Part shown: positions 33,315 through 42,581 of the stretch, piece by piece
Layout of the letters: every line of letters begins with the position of its first letter
Numbering within the stretch: position 1 is the first letter of the stretch
Source of the DNA: Rossellomorea orangium
Lineage (GTDB): Bacteria; Bacillota; Bacilli; Bacillales; Bacillaceae_B
Direction of reading: 5' to 3'
Length of the DNA stretch: 54,324 nucleotides
NCBI RefSeq assembly: GCF_019334305.1
Contig: NZ_JAHWGH010000006.1
Location: forward strand, 57,116-111,439
Notes under the pieces: generated by a model
What the model saw: only the letters and a program-made list of their open reading frames with translations
Told to the model about the DNA's origin: nothing
Databases searched by the model: none
Position numbers and translations under genes: made by a program

Positions 33315-34541
33315 TCAATCTCTAATTTTCTCGAGGCTTCTCGGTCTTAAATGTTTTCCGAATTGATCCAGCTTAATATGGAATCTGACATCCACATCCG
33401 CATCGGGATAGGATTTCATCCAATCATAGTCTTTGTAGGAATCTAAGGTTAAGAAATGCTTTCTTCCTGCTAAATACCATTTAAAGGGCTCTCCACCTAA
33501 TTCCTGGGTTTTCTTAATGAATTTTTTACTGATTTCTTCATATCTTTCTTGCAAATGTTCATCCAGTATTTCTTGCTTATGGATGTCCTCGACGTAATTG
33601 ATGGCACTTGGAATAGAAAGAATCGTAATGGACATCCAAACATCCACTTGGATGGTTGGGGAGGGCTCTGAAACATCTACTCGGACCTTCGTACTGATAT
33701 TCCTTGCGTTCCCGACAACTCTATAAGTTTCATCCAATGGGTCAGGAAATGAGAAACGCATTTGTTGCGGTTTTTTCCCACCGGTCAAGACCGAAGTCAG
33801 CCTGATTTCTTCTCCGGTGAATGTATCTATCATCTTTCCATTTTTGAAGACTCCTCCTCCGATCATCTGAGTAGGCGTTCCTCCTTTTTTATCAAGCTGG
33901 CCGGAAAGAATATTGTCCTCATTCAATGTATTCTTTGCTTCGCCTTTGATTCCGGTTGAATAAATGCTGAGGGAAAGACCCGCATCTTCTTCTGTTTCCG
34001 TTAAAAACTGGTGATAAGTCGAAGGAGGAACCATGGCGATTGTTTCCCATCTCCTTGACATGAAATCATAAAATTTATGCGGGCTCGTTTCAAATGCAGG
34101 TTTATTGCTTCTGAGATAATCTTCCGCCCTTTCCTTCGACACAATCATATACATATCCCTTCTGACCTCCGGATCCCTTGCCAATGTGCTGATTAAAGGA
34201 AGAAACTCCTTGGACCTTGCAAATTCTTCCCCCACGATCATGGCCTTCGTATGGAAGAAATTGATCTTCCTGGTTTCAGATGCGTTTAGCAAGTATTTGG
34301 CAGTGATCAGATCCGGAGCCTGGATGGTGATCGTTCGCTCTTCTTGCTGGTTAGATGGTTGACTGCCCGGACTTCCGGCAGCAGGGTCTGCCAGCTGAAA
34401 GGTAACAACGAGACCTTCTCCTTCAACCGGTTTGTCCAATCCGATGACCAGAACAAAACCTGCTTCTTCAATTTCAATCTTATTGGCACACCCACCTAGA
34501 AATATGGCAAAAGCAACAAACAGAAGCTTAATTTTTTTCAC
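33315..34541 (-). CDS. Ger(x)C-family spore germination lipoprotein (C subunit)
   Basis: 408 residues. Lipobox FLGGC after a short signal peptide, then the family start (EIEEAGFVLVIGLDKP). N-terminal and C-terminal domains typical of GerAC/GerKC: ITAKYLLNASETRKINFFHT, LPLISTLARDPEVRRDMYMI, and SAINYVEDIHKQEILDEHLQ. GTG 34541 has aaagaggt upstream and overlaps the GerB-type gene by 14 nt; a TTG/GTG at 34571 is possible but precedes the site. Part of the inner-membrane receptor complex of the spore. Confidence 0.92.
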   Translation of the reverse strand: MKKIKLLFVAFAIFLGGCANKIEIEEAGFVLVIGLDKPVEGEGLVVTFQLADPAAGSPGSQPSNQQEERTITIQAPDLITAKYLLNASETRKINFFHTKAMIVGEEFARSKEFLPLISTLARDPEVRRDMYMIVSKERAEDYLRSNKPAFETSPHKFYDFMSRRWETIAMVPPSTYHQFLTETEEDAGLSLSIYSTGIKGEAKNTLNEDNILSGQLDKKGGTPTQMIGGGVFKNGKMIDTFTGEEIRLTSVLTGGKKPQQMRFSFPDPLDETYRVVGNARNISTKVRVDVSEPSPTIQVDVWMSITILSIPSAINYVEDIHKQEILDEHLQERYEEISKKFIKKTQELGGEPFKWYLAGRKHFLTLDSYKDYDWMKSYPDADVDVRFHIKLDQFGKHLRPRSLEKIRD

Positions 34542-35634
34542 TTTTGAAAACCTCTTTTCCTTTTGCCACAAGATAAATGAATATAGGAATGAAGAAAAGC
34601 AGGAGAGAACTGGATGTCAAAATGAAATCTCCCCGAAGATAAAGCATATTCTTGATGTTATTCTCAGGCATGATCCCAATGATCACGGTCAGGGCTGCCA
34701 AGGGGAGTAATAACGGTTCGAATTCCTTGATTTTAAGAGTCGCAGATAAGACTAAAGCAGAAATGTACAAATAAAATGAAAAGCGAATGATGCTCGCGAC
34801 ACTCCAAAAAGCAAAGAACAATGATTCAATATTAGAAACAAACCGCCCAAGTTTAATCATCCGTAAAATTTCATGAAACGGATAGGCAATGAATTCAAAG
34901 GTTGGGTAATCGAAGAAAGCAATGAAAAAGGCAAAGAATAACGATAGTTCTAAAACCGCCAAGCCATATCCGATGAGAATTCCCTTTCTAAAGGCAGGGT
35001 AGCCTTTGACGAAGGGGAAGATCATGGCCATGTATAAAATATCGCCCGATATGGATGAGTACTTTACCCCTTCCATCACTAACGGTTTGAGTCCGGGACC
35101 GAGTATGGGGAAAAGGTGTTGGAAATAGAGTTTGTTCCACAATAAGATGATGGCAAAAAGCAATGAGAATTTTATATAAGGAATGCAGATCCATGCGGTA
35201 CGTCCAATGGCCAACAATCCCCGATTCGCTAAATAGTAGGAGGCCCCTACTAGAAGGATGTAAAACGAGAGGTTTGTTGATTCCTGAAAATACATGGATG
35301 TGATAATATCCACATATCCCCTTGTATTGACAATCGTAGAAGAAAAGGCTATCAGAAATAATAACATTCCTATCAGAAATCCAATATACTTTCCTGTCAC
35401 CTGAAAGGCAACCTCAATAAGATTGATCTCCCCGAATTTTTTGACCAGGGAAAGAATGGCTGATAGGGGAACGACAAAGCTGACCGCGGATATAACCGGA
35501 ATCATCCATGTGGCAGTAGTCGTCTCTTTAAACAGGATGGTTGCTGTCATATCTGTAAACTTGATTCCCAGAATCAGTAAGATAATCGCAATGAATTCCC
35601 TTGTCCTTATCCTCCGATCCTCTTTCATAAGCAT
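34528..35634 (-). CDS. Spore germination permease-like B subunit (GerAB family)
   Basis: 368 residues, ten hydrophobic segments of the amino-acid permease superfamily. Start RIRTREFIAIILLILGIKFT; central YLANRGLLAIGRTAWICIPY. GerB-type subunits bind the nutrient germinant in the membrane. ggagga lies 9 nt before ATG. 3 nt separate it from the A-subunit gene. Germinant cannot be assigned. Confidence 0.93.
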   Translation of the reverse strand: MLMKEDRRIRTREFIAIILLILGIKFTDMTATILFKETTTATWMIPVISAVSFVVPLSAILSLVKKFGEINLIEVAFQVTGKYIGFLIGMLLFLIAFSSTIVNTRGYVDIITSMYFQESTNLSFYILLVGASYYLANRGLLAIGRTAWICIPYIKFSLLFAIILLWNKLYFQHLFPILGPGLKPLVMEGVKYSSISGDILYMAMIFPFVKGYPAFRKGILIGYGLAVLELSLFFAFFIAFFDYPTFEFIAYPFHEILRMIKLGRFVSNIESLFFAFWSVASIIRFSFYLYISALVLSATLKIKEFEPLLLPLAALTVIIGIMPENNIKNMLYLRGDFILTSSSLLLFFIPIFIYLVAKGKEVFKSEKN

Positions 35635-35637
35635 GGA

Positions 35638-37134
35638 TCATTTCCTCCTTTCAGGCTTTTTCATGCGCTGCGCATCGGATGGCCAAAGGTTCTTTGGACG
35701 AATCCATTCTTTCCAGACGACTCTTCTGAACAGCATATCACTGGATGATTCATAATGGGGGGCCATTGGAGATAAGAAAGGCACATCGAATGAAGTGACG
35801 GAAGTCAAATATCCGATACTGACAGTCAAACAGACGGCAATACCGAAAAACCCCCATATGCTCGCAAACAAGAGAAAGATATAGGTGGATAAGCGAACCA
35901 TATAATTTAGAGAAAGGTTGGGGATGGCAAATGAAGCCAGTCCCGTAATGGCGATGACTATGACCAGGATCGGACTGATAATACTCGCTTCAACGGCAGC
36001 CTGGCCCAATATCAGGGCCCCTACAATCCCAATGGTGGGGCCAATCGGCGTTGGTACCCGTATGCCTCCTTCCCGGATCAATTCAAATGCACCAAGAAGG
36101 AGTAACAATTCCAGAATGGCTGGGAAAGGGACTTCTTCCCGTGTGGCAGAAATGGCCAATGCCAGGTCGGTCGGCAGCATTTCGATATGATAGTTGGTTG
36201 CAGCAATATAGATGGCAGGAGTCAATGCTGTAATGAAGATCGAGATAATTCGCAACAACCGTGAAAAGTTTCCGTAAAGCCATCTGGAGTAATGTTCTTC
36301 CGGTGTATGAAAGAAGGACCAGAATGTGACGGGAAGGACCAGGCAGCTTGGTGAGCTGTCCATGAGCAGGATGACGTGCCCTTCGTTTAGAAAGGAAACG
36401 GCGCGATCGGGTCTTTCCGTATATAGGATGGTGGGAACGATGGAATAAGGCCGTTCTTCCAAGTGTTGTTCCAAAATGCCTAAATTTAATATTTCATCGG
36501 TTTTAATCTGATTAAGGCGCTTTTTTATTTTCTCTATCAATGAGGGATTGACAATCTCATTCATATAAAGGATCCCAATATTACTGATACCTCTCTCGCC
36601 GACTTGAACATATTCTGTCAATAAATTCTTTGAACGGAGTTGTTTGCGAATAAGTGAAATATTGGTGCTGATAGACTCCACAAACGCTTCTTTCGGCCCC
36701 TTTAACACATTTTCATCCTGGGGCTTATCTACACTCCTTTTTTCAAATGAAACCGTACTGATCACGAAGGCTGCGTCCTCTTCGTCCATCACGAGTATGG
36801 TATTCCCCATCAGAATTCCATTCACTACATTTGCCAAGTCCTTCTCACATTGAATGGAGGAAGGAGGGAGGTTGTTTTTCAGTACATCCAGTAGAGTAGC
36901 ATCGTTCTCCATTTTTTCCAGTTTCATTAAAGAAGGAATCAGGATTTTTTCAAGGGTTTCGTTGTCGTACATCCCATTTAAAAAATACAGGACACCTTTT
37001 TTATGTATGTTCGGTATATATAACTCTCTTTTGTTCAGATCCTGATTAATAGGATAAGTGAACATTTTTTCGATGTATTGCGTATTTTCCTTTAAATGAT
37101 GTTGAACTGGTTTATTCCCGTTTGATTCAATCAT
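35638..37134 (-). CDS. Spore germination receptor A subunit (GerAA family)
   Basis: 498 residues. Large hydrophilic N-terminal domain to about residue 265 (TVSFEKRSVDKPQDENVLKG, FVESISTNISLIRKQLRSKN), then about five membrane segments with ITALTPAIYIAATNYHIEML, ATREEVPFPAILELLLL, FELIREGGIRVPTPIGPTIG and GALILGQAAVEASIISP. The C-terminal RPKNLWPSDAQRMKKPER is the short cytoplasmic tail. First gene of the A-B-C-D operon. Expected forespore (sigma-G) expression; I could not place a promoter confidently in 37135-37195. Confidence 0.94.
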   Translation of the reverse strand: MIESNGNKPVQHHLKENTQYIEKMFTYPINQDLNKRELYIPNIHKKGVLYFLNGMYDNETLEKILIPSLMKLEKMENDATLLDVLKNNLPPSSIQCEKDLANVVNGILMGNTILVMDEEDAAFVISTVSFEKRSVDKPQDENVLKGPKEAFVESISTNISLIRKQLRSKNLLTEYVQVGERGISNIGILYMNEIVNPSLIEKIKKRLNQIKTDEILNLGILEQHLEERPYSIVPTILYTERPDRAVSFLNEGHVILLMDSSPSCLVLPVTFWSFFHTPEEHYSRWLYGNFSRLLRIISIFITALTPAIYIAATNYHIEMLPTDLALAISATREEVPFPAILELLLLLGAFELIREGGIRVPTPIGPTIGIVGALILGQAAVEASIISPILVIVIAITGLASFAIPNLSLNYMVRLSTYIFLLFASIWGFFGIAVCLTVSIGYLTSVTSFDVPFLSPMAPHYESSSDMLFRRVVWKEWIRPKNLWPSDAQRMKKPERRK

Positions 37135-37195
37135 TCTCCCACCCCCGTGTACCCATAGGGTGGTGTAATAAACTCTTATTTATGTATCGAAGCAG

Positions 37196-37228
37196 ATAAA
37201 AAAGACCGTTCACGGTGAACGGTCTTTC
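37196..37228 (-). terminator. Terminator of the purine permease gene
   Basis: aaagaccgttcac/gtgaacggtcttt perfect stem with T-run on the minus strand. Confidence 0.88.
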
Positions 37229-37235
37229 AATTATC

Positions 37236-38537
37236 TTAATGAGGCAGGAATGCCAGCTGATAGAAGAATAGGACAGCAAAGATATAAACAAGGGGATGTA
37301 CTTGCTTCCATTGTCCTTTCACTACTTTAAGCAATGGATAAGAAATGAAACCTAGTGCGATTCCTGTCGCGATGCTTGAAGTTAAAGGCATACTCAGGAT
37401 GATCAGGAATGCCGGAAATGCTTCATCCAACTCGTCCCATTTGATTTGCGCAATGCTTCCCATCATCAAACTGCCGACAATGATGAGTGCTGGAGCCGTA
37501 ATGGCAGAAATGCCCGATACGGCACTGACGAGTGGCCCGAAGAAGGCCGAAGCAATAAATAGAATCGAAACCGTCAAGGTCGTTAATCCCGTTCTTCCCC
37601 CTGCAGAAACCCCTGCTGAGGATTCGATGTAGGCAGATGTCGGACTGGTACCGAACATCGCACCGATTGTTGTTGCAACGGAGTCGGCCAAAAGTGCCTG
37701 GCGGGCTCTTGGGAGTGTATTCCCCTTCATCAGTCCCGCTTGCTGAGCCACTCCGACCATCGTTCCTGTCGTATCAAAGATGGTGACAAGCAAGAAAGAG
37801 AAGACAACAGCATATAATCCATAATGGAAGACATCAGCAAATGCCGTAACTGGATTTGCTACCATCAGTCCTTCAGGTAAATGGGGGATGGCAACGAAGC
37901 CTTCTTTAAATGACAGGTCTCCTGTGAAGTAGGCAATCACTCCAGTGACGATCATTCCGATAAATAGGGCACCATGGACATTCAGGACCATTAGGATCAG
38001 GGTCACAGCCAGTCCGGTAAGGGCAAGGAGTGCTGAATGAGAGTGAAGATCACCCAGCTGCACTAAATTCGTAGGATGTGCCTGAATCAATCCTGTCAGA
38101 CGCAGACCGATGAAGGCAATGAACAAACCGATTCCTGCCGTAATCCCGTGTTTCAGATTTTGAGGGATGGCTTCGATCAATTTTTTCCGTAAAGGTGTTA
38201 AAGAAAGAAGAATAAAGACGATACCTGCAACAAATACCGCAGAGAAAGCAACGATATACGATATATCATCATGTGCTCCAACTACTGAGTAAGTGAAATA
38301 AGCATTCAACCCCATACCCGGTGCGATGGCAATCGGATAATTTGCGAATAGTGCCATCCATAGTGTTCCGGCGACAGCCGATATGATGGTAGCTAAGAAT
38401 ACTTGATCAAACGGGACGCCCGCATCGGATAAAATAATGGGATTGACAATCACGATATACACCATCGTCAGGAATGTAGTGATCCCTGCCAGAATTTCCG
38501 TTTTTGGGTTCGTGCCGTGTTCCTTTAATTTAAACAT
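37236..38537 (-). CDS. NCS2-family guanine/hypoxanthine permease (PbuO type)
   Basis: 433 residues, about 13 membrane segments. Family signatures: EILAGITTFLTMVYIVIVNP, ANYPIAIAPGMGLNAYFTYS, GIGLFIAFIGLRLTG, TIFDTTGTMVGVAQQAG, GTSPTSAYIESSAGVSAGGR and the C-terminal transport core. Closer to B. subtilis PbuO than PbuG by my reading. ATG 38537 follows ggaggttttacg; an upstream in-frame start at 38660 would read through the PurR boxes. Imports purine bases. Confidence 0.9.
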   Translation of the reverse strand: MFKLKEHGTNPKTEILAGITTFLTMVYIVIVNPIILSDAGVPFDQVFLATIISAVAGTLWMALFANYPIAIAPGMGLNAYFTYSVVGAHDDISYIVAFSAVFVAGIVFILLSLTPLRKKLIEAIPQNLKHGITAGIGLFIAFIGLRLTGLIQAHPTNLVQLGDLHSHSALLALTGLAVTLILMVLNVHGALFIGMIVTGVIAYFTGDLSFKEGFVAIPHLPEGLMVANPVTAFADVFHYGLYAVVFSFLLVTIFDTTGTMVGVAQQAGLMKGNTLPRARQALLADSVATTIGAMFGTSPTSAYIESSAGVSAGGRTGLTTLTVSILFIASAFFGPLVSAVSGISAITAPALIIVGSLMMGSIAQIKWDELDEAFPAFLIILSMPLTSSIATGIALGFISYPLLKVVKGQWKQVHPLVYIFAVLFFYQLAFLPH

Positions 38538-38552
38538 CGTAAAACCTCCAAT

Positions 38553-38597
38553 AAAAACGAACATTAAAAACACGCAACTTCTATAATATTCGGTAAT
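38553..38597. promoter_or_regulatory. Paired PurR boxes upstream of the purine permease
   Basis: AAAAACGAACATT (38553-38565) on the plus strand and ATTACCGAATATT (38585-38597 read on the minus strand), each 12/13 to AWWWCCGAACWWT, in opposite orientation as PurR requires. No guanine riboswitch (no conserved aptamer core) is present. Confidence 0.65.
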
Positions 38598-38781
38598 AGA
38601 ATGGATTTCAATAGAAAAGGCCGAAAAAATTTTAAGAAAATATCTTGAAACCCCTTCCAAACCACATTCATTTTCGATAAGATGTTATCAATTATAGAGG
38701 AATCAGTTTCTATAATGCCCTTGCACTGATTGCTTTACTACCCAAAAGATGATATTTCTCAAAGAAAGGGGCGGTGCTAAC
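38598..38781. other. Intergenic region between the permease and M20 gene
   Basis: No gene, terminator or convincing promoter. A sigma-54-like ttgcac...ttgc was considered and rejected for wrong spacing. Confidence 0.4.
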
Positions 38782-40425
38782 GTGTATACCCAACTGAAAA
38801 ACAAGCCTATTTCTGAACAGATTGAACTCATTACACGATCCCTGGTCGCTCTCAAAAGTTATAACGGATCAACAGGGGAAAGTGAAAAAGCCCGATTTAT
38901 ATACGAGTTGATTTCTTCATTTCCTTATTTCCAGGAACATCCTGATCAAGTCTGGCTCCAGGAGGTCCCGAATGATCCAATCGGAAGGAAGAATGTATTT
39001 GCCCTTGTGAAAGGAAATTCTTCTAAAACGGTATTATTCCATGCTCACTACGATACGGTGGGGACAGATGATTATGGTGCACTTCAGGATATGGCCCATG
39101 ATCCCGACTTTCTTCAAAAGTTCTTCATGGATTATGAAGGAGAGGAAAAAGTGAAGGAAGATGCCCTTTCCGGAAATTGGCTGTTTGGAAGAGGGGCTTT
39201 GGATATGCAAAGCGGTATTGCCGTCCATTTAGCCAATTTATTGTTTCACACTGGTGAAAAAGTGCCGGATGGGAATCTGCTCTTCCTTTTCAATGGAGAC
39301 GAAGAGAGTGAACATGCCGGTATGATTGCCGCACTAAGCGATCTCTACAGATTAAAAGAAGATGGATTCGATTACCTGGCTGCCATCAATACGGATTTCA
39401 TCTCGCCTATTTATGACGGTGATTGCAAGCGATATATTTACACAGGAGCTGCCGGTAAGCTTCTGCCCAGTTTCTATATATATGGTAGGGAAGCGCATGT
39501 TGGCGATGTACTGACATCGATAGACCCGACCGTGATTGCTTCGAAGATCAATCTCGAAATCAATCAAAATCTCGATTATCTTGAGGACATTCCGGGAGAG
39601 TTCACCCTACCGCCCTCTTGCCTTTATTTCAAGGATGATAAGCATACGTATAATGTTCAGACGCCTCTCAGCGCTTCCCTTTACTTCAACTATTTTGTAT
39701 ACGAAAGAACGGCGAGAGAAGTGTTGTACGACATGAAAAAAGTAGCGTTGAAAGTAGTTAGTGAAATGGAAGATCGAAGCAAAAAGCAATTTGAACAATA
39801 TCGAAAGTATCACGGTTTCCCTGAAAGGGAATTCTCGTGGGAAGTGGAAGTACTGACCATGAGGGAGTATATGTTCTGGCTGAAAGAAAGAGGGATCGAT
39901 CCTGATCCCGTCCTGAAAAAGATCTTTCATGATATGAATGGGGAAGACCGGCGGACCATCGCTTATGCCATGGTGGAAGCCCTTCAGCACCTAGATCCTG
40001 ACCGGACCCCAAGAGTCATCCTTTTCTTTGCCCCGCCTTTTTTACCTCATAACTTCGTCAATGAAGAAAATGAATACGGTAAAAAGGTGAGAGAAGTACT
40101 GGGAGTATGCTTGAAGGATATTTCAGATGAAACAGGTGAAGAATTCGTCATTAAACGGTTCTTTCCATATCTGGCAGATGGCAGCTTCCTTTCTCTTCAT
40201 GAAGAAGATGAAGATATTGAAGTGTTCAAGAAGAACCTGCCCTTGATCGACCAGCTGTATCCAGTGCCCATCGACATGATCAGAAAGCTGAATATCCCCT
40301 CCATCAACATAGGAGTATACGGCAAAGATGGTCACCAATGGACAGAGAGAGTGTATAAACCATATACGTTCTCAGTACTTCCGGAGATCATTCAACGCGT
40401 GACGAGGGATTTATTGAAAATATGA
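38782..40425 (+). CDS. RocB-like M20 family metallo-hydrolase
   Basis: 547 residues of the M20 peptidase/deacylase family, RocB branch (arginine-degradation protein in B. subtilis). Metal and catalytic motifs: LFHAHYDTVGT, GRGALDMQSGIAVH, LFNGDEESEHAG, and GREAHVGDVL in the lid region. A C-terminal extension of about 250 residues is shared with RocB. GTG 38782 follows aaaggggcggtg; ATG 38749 has no ribosome site. Monocistronic, without other roc genes nearby, so substrate is unknown. Confidence 0.85.
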   Translation: MYTQLKNKPISEQIELITRSLVALKSYNGSTGESEKARFIYELISSFPYFQEHPDQVWLQEVPNDPIGRKNVFALVKGNSSKTVLFHAHYDTVGTDDYGALQDMAHDPDFLQKFFMDYEGEEKVKEDALSGNWLFGRGALDMQSGIAVHLANLLFHTGEKVPDGNLLFLFNGDEESEHAGMIAALSDLYRLKEDGFDYLAAINTDFISPIYDGDCKRYIYTGAAGKLLPSFYIYGREAHVGDVLTSIDPTVIASKINLEINQNLDYLEDIPGEFTLPPSCLYFKDDKHTYNVQTPLSASLYFNYFVYERTAREVLYDMKKVALKVVSEMEDRSKKQFEQYRKYHGFPEREFSWEVEVLTMREYMFWLKERGIDPDPVLKKIFHDMNGEDRRTIAYAMVEALQHLDPDRTPRVILFFAPPFLPHNFVNEENEYGKKVREVLGVCLKDISDETGEEFVIKRFFPYLADGSFLSLHEEDEDIEVFKKNLPLIDQLYPVPIDMIRKLNIPSINIGVYGKDGHQWTERVYKPYTFSVLPEIIQRVTRDLLKI

Positions 40426-40440
40426 TGGGATAGAATAAGA

Positions 40441-40480
40441 GAGGGAGGTAATTCGCTTTGCGATTTGTCTCCCTTTTTTT
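40441..40480 (+). terminator. Terminator after the M20 gene
   Basis: gggag/ctccc stem with an internal attcgc/gcgat pairing, followed by a seven-T run. Confidence 0.65.
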
Positions 40481-40525
40481 ATTTACAGCTTACAGCGAAG
40501 TTTGGAATTTGCAATTATTGTAATT

Positions 40526-40681
40526 CGGCTGGATAAATAACGAAAACGGCTGGATTTTTACCTGGATTGGCTGAATTATTAATAATTTTCGCCTGATCAT
40601 GTAGAAAAACGGCCGGATTATTGGTGATTTCGGCTGGAATCACTTGGATACCGGTGAGATCTGGCCCGATAAATATTAAAC
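40526..40681. repeat. Phased ~21-bp repeat array A' (ggctggatta family)
   Basis: Units of cggctggata/cggccggatt type start near 40526, 40547, 40568, 40590, 40610, 40631, 40651 and 40672, so steps are 20-22 bp. Same core as the 13 kb array, with two more units. No frame is open through it. It occupies the gap between the M20 gene and cydDC, upstream of the Rex box. Confidence 0.65.
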
Positions 40682-40803
40682 TGGAATTTCTAATTTCACT
40701 GTGTGTGTTACAAATGTTCACCAGCTTACCTGGAATTGTCACAAAAAGGTCAATCCTACATGATGCATGATGGGAGCAAGTTTACTATAATGGAGATATA
40801 AAT

Positions 40804-40821
40804 TTGTGAAGTATTTCACTA
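40804..40821. promoter_or_regulatory. Rex box upstream of cydDC
   Basis: TTGTGAAGTATTTCACTA, one mismatch in the right arm, 29 bp before the start codon. Same type as the two boxes upstream of ldh. Confidence 0.75.
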
Positions 40822-40850
40822 ACTTTTAACTTTTGGAGTTGAGAGCAGAG

Positions 40851-42581
40851 ATGAAAGAGCTTAATCAATTCGCTAAAAAGCAGAGATTATCCATTATGAC
40901 GCTTTATGGAACGTCCATATTGATGGGGGGAGTCGTAGTTGGACAGGCGTACTTGCTCGTTAGCGTAGTCAATAGCATGTTTATCGAGAATCTTGAGTTC
41001 CGGGAAATCCTCCCGATGCTTGGGGCTTTGCTTCTTATTCTAACAGGGAGAGCTATCCTATCCTATATCAATGGACGCACAGGTATCAGAATGGCATCAA
41101 ATGTGAAGAGGGATTTAAGGAACAGGCTCTTAATGAAATGGTCAAACAATCCTCTTCAAGCATCGATCCATGGCCAATCGGGTCAAAAGGTCAGTACGAT
41201 GATGGATGCGGTCGATGGGTTAGATGGATACTACAGTCAGTATTTACCTCAGAGAATCCAAACGACACTTGTACCATTGATCCTTCTGATCACGATTTTT
41301 ACGGAGCATGTTTATACAGGGTTGATCATGGTGGTTACGGCTCCATTCATTCCTTTGTTTATGGCGATCATCGGCGTCATGACCAAGAAGAAATCTGAGA
41401 AGCAGATGGACAAGTTGACGGCATTTTCAGGGAAGTTCCTCGATACTCTTCAAGGGTTGGTTACTTTGAAGCTATTGGGGAGGGGGACCCGGCAGAAAGA
41501 GGTGATCCGATCTAGTAGTCTGGACTTTCGGGAAGCGACCATGGCCGTCCTGAAGACTGCTTTCTTATCATCCTTGATGCTTGAATTCATCTCCATGTTA
41601 AGCATTGGTCTGATTGCCCTGGAGGTAGGGTTAAGGTTGGTCGTCTTCGAGAGTATTTCATTCTACACGGCATTCTTCGTCCTTGTCCTGGCACCTGAAT
41701 TCTATCTGTCGTTAAAAGAGCTTGGAAACGCTTTTCATACCGGCCGTGGAAGTATGGGCGCCGCCAAGAAGGTCTTGGAGGAGCTGCAAGAAAAGGATCA
41801 GCCGGTCAGATGGGGAGAGAAAGAAATCGTATCAAATGGCAATACGCCCACAATCGAATTGAGGAACCTTGGATTTTCCTATGGTGAAAAAGGATATGCC
41901 GTTGAGGGGATCACAGCCGTCATTCCACCTGGAAGCCAAGTGGCAATTGTCGGTCAAAGTGGTGCGGGTAAGACAACGCTCCTGCATCTGATTGCGGGAC
42001 TTCTTGAGCCATCTGGGGGAGATCTTCTTTTGAATGGACGCCCAAAAAGCGAATACAGAGAAAAAGACTGGTTTGATCAATTGAGTTACATTTCTCAGAA
42101 TCCATATCTCTTCTCTGGGACGATAGCTGAGAATATAGCCATAGGTGGAAACGGCTCGGTGACCCGTGAAGAAATTGAATATGCGGCTGAGAAAGCAGGG
42201 ATTTCTGAAATGATAGCAGGTCTTGAGAAGGGATATGAAACACGGATCGGGGAAGCCGGCAGAGGTCTTTCCGGTGGAGAAAAACAGCGCATTGCCATTG
42301 CAAGGGCATTTCTCAAAGGTCCGTCCCTCATCTTGTTTGATGAACCGACTACCGGACTGGATTTGCGGACTGAGCAGATTCTACAGTCCTCGCTGGAAGA
42401 GTTGTCTAAGGGGGCTACAGTCATTACGGTAGCGCACCGTCTTCATACGATACGGAAAGCGGATCACATTCTGTTGTTGGATAAAGGAAAAGCAGCGGGA
42501 CTCGGGAATCATGAAGAACTCATGAGGTCCGTCCCTCACTATCGGGATATGGTGACTGTGCAGAGAGGGGTGAGAGTGTAG
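40851..42581 (+). CDS. cydD: Thiol-exporter ABC subunit CydD (first half)
   Basis: 576 residues, fused membrane and ATPase domains. Six membrane segments in 1-310 with the family patterns IHGQSGQKVSTMMDAVDGLD, YLPQRIQTTLVPLI and GKFLDTLQGLVTLKLLGRG. ATPase with Walker A GQSGAGKTTLL, signature LSGGEKQRIAIARA and Walker B LILFDEPTTGLD. With CydC it exports cysteine/glutathione and is needed to assemble cytochrome bd. In B. subtilis naming this gene is cydC. ATG 40851; TTG 40833 is also possible. Two copies of the 12-mer lie in frame near the 3' end. cydAB are not in the window. Confidence 0.92.
   Translation: MKELNQFAKKQRLSIMTLYGTSILMGGVVVGQAYLLVSVVNSMFIENLEFREILPMLGALLLILTGRAILSYINGRTGIRMASNVKRDLRNRLLMKWSNNPLQASIHGQSGQKVSTMMDAVDGLDGYYSQYLPQRIQTTLVPLILLITIFTEHVYTGLIMVVTAPFIPLFMAIIGVMTKKKSEKQMDKLTAFSGKFLDTLQGLVTLKLLGRGTRQKEVIRSSSLDFREATMAVLKTAFLSSLMLEFISMLSIGLIALEVGLRLVVFESISFYTAFFVLVLAPEFYLSLKELGNAFHTGRGSMGAAKKVLEELQEKDQPVRWGEKEIVSNGNTPTIELRNLGFSYGEKGYAVEGITAVIPPGSQVAIVGQSGAGKTTLLHLIAGLLEPSGGDLLLNGRPKSEYREKDWFDQLSYISQNPYLFSGTIAENIAIGGNGSVTREEIEYAAEKAGISEMIAGLEKGYETRIGEAGRGLSGGEKQRIAIARAFLKGPSLILFDEPTTGLDLRTEQILQSSLEELSKGATVITVAHRLHTIRKADHILLLDKGKAAGLGNHEELMRSVPHYRDMVTVQRGVRV
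42318..42329 (+). repeat. Copy of the 12-mer ggtccgtccctc within cydD coding sequence
   Basis: Reads in frame as part of KGPSLILFDEP, directly before Walker B. Confidence 0.85.
42526..42537 (+). repeat. Copy of the 12-mer near the cydD 3' end
   Basis: In frame within MRSVPHYRDM, in a different frame relative to the copy at 42318. Confidence 0.85.

Noticed and set aside
38700..38750. Sigma-54 promoter before the RocB-like gene
   Set aside because: ttgcac and ttgc are separated by 3 bp rather than 5 and the GG of -24 is missing.
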